A stretch of 64,000 nt of DNA from contig JAKVBI010000013.1 in NCBI GenBank assembly GCA_022447545.1, positions 62,001-126,000 on the forward strand, written 5' to 3'. This stretch comes from Myxococcota bacterium (lineage in GTDB: Bacteria; Myxococcota_A; UBA9160; SMWR01). The notes below the pieces were generated by a model. It was not told where the DNA came from. It ran no database searches and saw nothing but the letters and a program-made list of their open reading frames with translations. Numbering within the stretch: position 1 is the first letter of the stretch; every line of letters starts with the position of its first letter. Shown piece after piece: positions 61,370 to 64,000 of the stretch. A program made the translations under genes and the position numbers.

Positions 61370-62497
61370 GTGGCAGGCCGTCCGATAGGCAACGACAAGC
61401 GCGAGCGGATTCTGATGCTCGCCACCGACGCGCAGGGCAACCTGGGCGGCATCTCTCAATACAACATCGATGTGATCGAAGCGCTCTCCGGGCTTGCGGA
61501 GGTCGAGTCCGTGGTCGTCGTTGCAATGAGCCCTGGTGACCGCTCAGAGCACGTACCCCCCAAGGTTCGGTACAGCGCTCGGCCACGCGGTGGTGTGTCG
61601 AGCTTCCTACGCGCAAGCCTCTTCGAGGCGATGAAACCCGGCGGTTTCGACATCATCTACTGCGCGCATATCGATCTGATGCCCGTGGCGGCCTTGCTTG
61701 GGAAGATTTTTCGCAAACCCGTGGTGCTGGCGATCTATGGCATCGATGCCTGGTGGGTTCCCAAACGTAAACTGACCGAGCGCGCCAGTGGAATGGCGAC
61801 CTTGGTGCTGTCGATCAGTCAGATCACGCTCGATCGATTTCGCGAGTGGAACCCCATTGACATTCACCGTACCGCGATCGTCCCCAATGCGATCCGGGTC
61901 GAGCAGTTTGGCCGTGCCGAAAGGAACTCCATCCTCGTCGAGCGATACGGGCTGGAGGGGCGAAAGGTCATCATGACGTTTGGCCGCATGCACCCGGACG
62001 AGCAGGCCAAGGGCTTCGATCAGGTCATCGACGTACTCCCGACGCTGCGCGAGACCCGTCCCGACCTCACCTATCTCCTGGTCGGGGATGGCGGTGATAG
62101 AAAGAGGCTGGAGGAAAAGGCTGAAGCACTCGGTGTTGACGACATGGTGGTCTTTACCGGAAGGATCCCCGAAGAAACCAAGGCCGATCACTATCGGCTG
62201 GCTGATGCGTACGTGATGCCCAGCCGTTTGGAGGGGTTTGGGTTCGTGGTCATCGAAGCTCTCGCATGTGGGATCCCCGTGATTGCGAGCAAGCTCGATG
62301 GCACCGCGGAGGCGGTACGTGGCGGTGAACTGGGTTTGATCGTCGATCCCGACGAGCCCGAGGCGCTACGCCAGGCGATTGTCCAAACAATTGACGTGCC
62401 CAAAGAAGTACCCACCGGCCTCGAATATTTTTCGTTCGAGAATTTTCAAGCGCGTATTCGGGCTGCGTTGGCCAAGGTCTCTGAGATGCAGCGATAG
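61370..62497 (+). CDS. Glycosyltransferase family 4
   Basis: This 375-residue GT-B enzyme has N-terminal ILMLATDAQGNLGGISQYNIDV and C-terminal FGRMHPDEQAKGFDQ, LLVGDGGDRKRLE and the EX7E motif in EGFGFVVIEALACGIPVIAS. Many relatives build capsule or exopolysaccharide. The GTG start has no Shine-Dalgarno but TACGAT lies 7 bases before it (61357-61362), suggesting a leaderless transcript; a later ATG in MLATDAQG is an alternative. It ends in a strong nested terminator shared with the carbonic anhydrase gene. Confidence 0.9.
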   Translation: MAGRPIGNDKRERILMLATDAQGNLGGISQYNIDVIEALSGLAEVESVVVVAMSPGDRSEHVPPKVRYSARPRGGVSSFLRASLFEAMKPGGFDIIYCAHIDLMPVAALLGKIFRKPVVLAIYGIDAWWVPKRKLTERASGMATLVLSISQITLDRFREWNPIDIHRTAIVPNAIRVEQFGRAERNSILVERYGLEGRKVIMTFGRMHPDEQAKGFDQVIDVLPTLRETRPDLTYLLVGDGGDRKRLEEKAEALGVDDMVVFTGRIPEETKADHYRLADAYVMPSRLEGFGFVVIEALACGIPVIASKLDGTAEAVRGGELGLIVDPDEPEALRQAIVQTIDVPKEVPTGLEYFSFENFQARIRAALAKVSEMQR

Positions 62498-62500
62498 ACT

Positions 62501-62537
62501 CCCATAGTGTCCGAGCCGAACGGTCTCGGAGAATGGG
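62501..62537. terminator. Nested bidirectional terminator
   Basis: TCCGAG (62510-62515) pairs CTCGGA (62525-62530) with inner CCG/CGG, and outer CCCAT (62501-62505) pairs ATGGG (62533-62537). It sits between the convergent GT4 gene (stop 62497) and carbonic anhydrase gene (stop 62557). It is one of the most stable hairpins in the window. Confidence 0.6.
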
Positions 62538-62556
62538 GGGGCTGGGCCTGCAGGAA

Positions 62557-63309
62557 TCAGGATGGGCTGTTCACGATGAAGCGTCCCGAGGAAAGTTCGT
62601 AAACCCCACTGGCGATGCCCACTTCGCCCTGGTTCACAGCCTCTTCCACCACGGTCGACATCTTGGTGAGCCGGGACGCCGCGTCCATGGAATTTTGTTT
62701 GATGGAGTGGGCGAGCGTGTCCCCCGGGGTTTTCTGGGCCTTGAGGACCGAGGGCAGGATCTGAGCAATCAATCCCGGCAGGCTTCCGGGGAGGGCACCC
62801 ACATCGGTCTGGTGCTGGATGGCTGCGTCGACGGCCCCGCAGCTGCTGTGGCCCATGATCAGAATCATCCGGGTTCCCAGAACAGCAACCGCATACTCGA
62901 TACTCGCCATGAGCTCCGGGGTGGGGATGTTGCCCGCTACACCGCAAACGAACAGTTCACCGAGGTTTTGATCGAAGACCAACTCGGGAGCGACTCGCGA
63001 ATCGGCACAGCGGATCACAGCTGTATCGGGACGCTGGCCCTTTGCGAGGATGCCGCGTGCATTGGCCATGTCATGCTTGCGAAGGTGACCAGAAATGAAG
63101 CGCTGGTTCCCCTCCATCAAGCGATCGAGAATCGCCTGGTGGCCGGAACTGAGAGCGGCTGCGGAACCCTCCCCCCCAGTGCTGGCGTGGGCTGAAGAAG
63201 CAGCGAGGCTTTGTCCGACCCCAAGTGCCAGTGTCGCGCCGAGAGTTCCGTGCAGCATCTCGCGTCGCGTCGCCCCAACTTCATTTCGCTGAGAACTTTT
63301 CTGGTTCAT
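62557..63309 (-). CDS. Beta-class carbonic anhydrase with Tat signal peptide
   Basis: This 250-residue protein has the N-terminal twin-arginine signal ATRREMLHGTLGATLALG (Arg15-Arg16) and an Ala-rich cleavage zone. The beta-CA core binds zinc through Cys101, His154 and Cys157, with the Asp103-Arg105 dyad in RCADSR and GHSSCGAV. It interconverts CO2 and bicarbonate, here probably in the periplasm. GGAG precedes the ATG at 63309 by 5 bases. A TCGAAT-CGTA-ATTCGA dyad (63350-63365) lies about 40 bases upstream. Confidence 0.92.
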   Translation of the reverse strand: MNQKSSQRNEVGATRREMLHGTLGATLALGVGQSLAASSAHASTGGEGSAAALSSGHQAILDRLMEGNQRFISGHLRKHDMANARGILAKGQRPDTAVIRCADSRVAPELVFDQNLGELFVCGVAGNIPTPELMASIEYAVAVLGTRMILIMGHSSCGAVDAAIQHQTDVGALPGSLPGLIAQILPSVLKAQKTPGDTLAHSIKQNSMDAASRLTKMSTVVEEAVNQGEVGIASGVYELSSGRFIVNSPS

Positions 63310-63384
63310 TCGATTCTCCAATTCAGATCGGTTGGAAGCCCGTGGCTTCTCGAATCGTAATTCGAACGAGCTTGCCCCATTGCT

Positions 63385-63405
63385 TTCCACGGCGATGCTG
63401 TGGAA
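63385..63405 (-). terminator. Stem-loop after the second PEP-CTERM gene
   Basis: TTCCAC (63385-63390) and GTGGAA (63400-63405) form a perfect 6-bp stem around a nine-base loop. It lies downstream (in the minus direction) of the PEP-CTERM stop at 63468 and upstream of the carbonic anhydrase. It probably ends the PEP-CTERM transcript. Confidence 0.35.
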
Positions 63406-63467
63406 GGGAATTCTCACACGGTCTTCCTTCCCAGGTCAACGCTCAGCCCAATTCTCGTTGGAACGGT

Positions 63468-64000
63468 CTAATTTCGAGCGCGGTATTGGCGGAAGACGAT
63501 CAGGGCGATGAGCCCGCTGCTAGCCAGGGCCAGTGTGCCCGGTTCGGGGACGACTTCAAAACGTTGATCGATCACCGAAATGGCCGCCACGGTGCCGGGG
63601 CTCGTTGTGATGACCTGGATGTCCTTGAGTGCAGTGACCAGGATGGGCGTGGGCGCGGGGAAAGTGATCGTGTCGGTGAGCTGCGAAAGGCCGCCCCCAG
63701 TAGCTGCAACGAAGAGGGTGCCGATCGGGCCGTTACTGTCGAAGAAGACCTCTGACACATTGGCGGTGGAGCCAAGGCCCGACGCAGCACCATTGAAAAA
63801 GATTTCCGCAGCCCCAATTCCCTGTGATCCCGAGACAGCAACTTCATAAGACAGTGCGATATCGCCAACGTTCCCATCCGCGACTCCGATGGGTCCCACG
63901 AGTCGCCATCCATCGTCGAGGACGACCGCGACGTAGTCGTCGAGATCTGTGCTGAGCGCCCCGCTCAAGACGACTTCGAAATCGGAGAACGTCAGGAGTG
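63468..64000 (-). CDS. PEP-CTERM protein (5' end beyond window)
   Basis: The frame stays open to the end of the window, so the N-terminus and signal peptide are outside; 177 residues are seen. The C-terminus has VPEPGTLALASSGLIALIVF followed by RQYRARN, a full PEP-CTERM sorting signal. The region before it is rich in small and beta-forming residues (DIALSYEVAVSGSQGIGAAEIFFNG). It is an exported surface or matrix protein of unknown function. It is the second PEP-CTERM protein in the window; no exosortase is seen. Confidence 0.85.
   Translation of the reverse strand, partial: LLTFSDFEVVLSGALSTDLDDYVAVVLDDGWRLVGPIGVADGNVGDIALSYEVAVSGSQGIGAAEIFFNGAASGLGSTANVSEVFFDSNGPIGTLFVAATGGGLSQLTDTITFPAPTPILVTALKDIQVITTSPGTVAAISVIDQRFEVVPEPGTLALASSGLIALIVFRQYRARN

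Overview
The window reads as one contiguous chromosomal segment of a GC-rich (roughly 60-65%, by eye) Gram-negative bacterium. PEP-CTERM sorting tails, lipoprotein signal peptides, a Tat-exported carbonic anhydrase and a Na+-pumping decarboxylase support a Gram-negative envelope. Three luciferase-like F420/FMN oxidoreductases, paired acyl-CoA dehydrogenases, a double-length CaiB-type CoA transferase and many SDRs and alpha/beta hydrolases suggest an uncultured delta-proteobacterial-type lineage (Myxococcota or Binatota-like) that breaks down hydrophobic or xenobiotic carbon. That assignment is inference; no rRNA or ribosomal protein gene is present. I see no tRNA, rRNA, CRISPR array, insertion sequence or phage gene.

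Layout. 1-5 kb: the 3' end of an acyl-CoA dehydrogenase, then a GT-A-like glycosyltransferase, an MsbA-like ABC exporter and a GT4 glycosyltransferase (surface glycan assembly). 5-10.7 kb: a luciferase-like oxidoreductase, a small Fis-type regulator, a lipoprotein C25 (gingipain-like) protease, an NAD-dependent epimerase-like protein and a DUF429 protein. 10.7-24.6 kb: a catabolic and transport stretch with two MFS transporters, epoxide hydrolase, SDR, HSL-type esterase, SnoaL-like protein, amidohydrolase, FAD dehydrogenase, DUF423 protein, amidase and a penicillin/AHL-acylase-family protein. 24.8-29.9 kb: a co-directional P450 / DegT aminotransferase / SDR / luciferase-like group facing a sugar-isomerase-like gene. 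30-33.6 kb: a small conserved protein, an epoxide-hydrolase-like enzyme, a D-aminoacylase-like hydrolase and a small unknown. 33.6-44.2 kb: an acyl-CoA module on both strands (enoyl-CoA hydratase, double CaiB, EthD-like protein, aldo/keto reductase, two adjacent acyl-CoA dehydrogenases, luciferase-like enzyme, SDR, zinc alcohol dehydrogenase). 44.5-49.8 kb: SDR, an unusual APS-reductase-like protein with an N-terminal thioredoxin-like domain, a polytopic membrane protein and a Baeyer-Villiger-type monooxygenase. 49.9-55.3 kb: a PEP-CTERM protein, a complete oxaloacetate decarboxylase operon (gamma-alpha-beta) and a double-BON lipoprotein. 55.6-64 kb: DUF3604 lipoprotein, molybdopterin oxidoreductase, PLP sulfur-amino-acid enzyme, GT4 glycosyltransferase, Tat carbonic anhydrase and a second, truncated PEP-CTERM protein.

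The acyl-CoA dehydrogenases, CoA transferase, hydratase, SDRs and alcohol dehydrogenase fit side-chain or ring beta-oxidation after activation by P450, monooxygenase, epoxide hydrolase or esterase. The most unusual points are a CysH-like protein whose C-terminal catalytic cysteine is absent, a pair of 20-bp inverted sites about five helical turns apart in a divergent promoter (37781-37853), mutually exclusive hairpins upstream of a luciferase-like gene, and several nested terminators at convergent gene ends.
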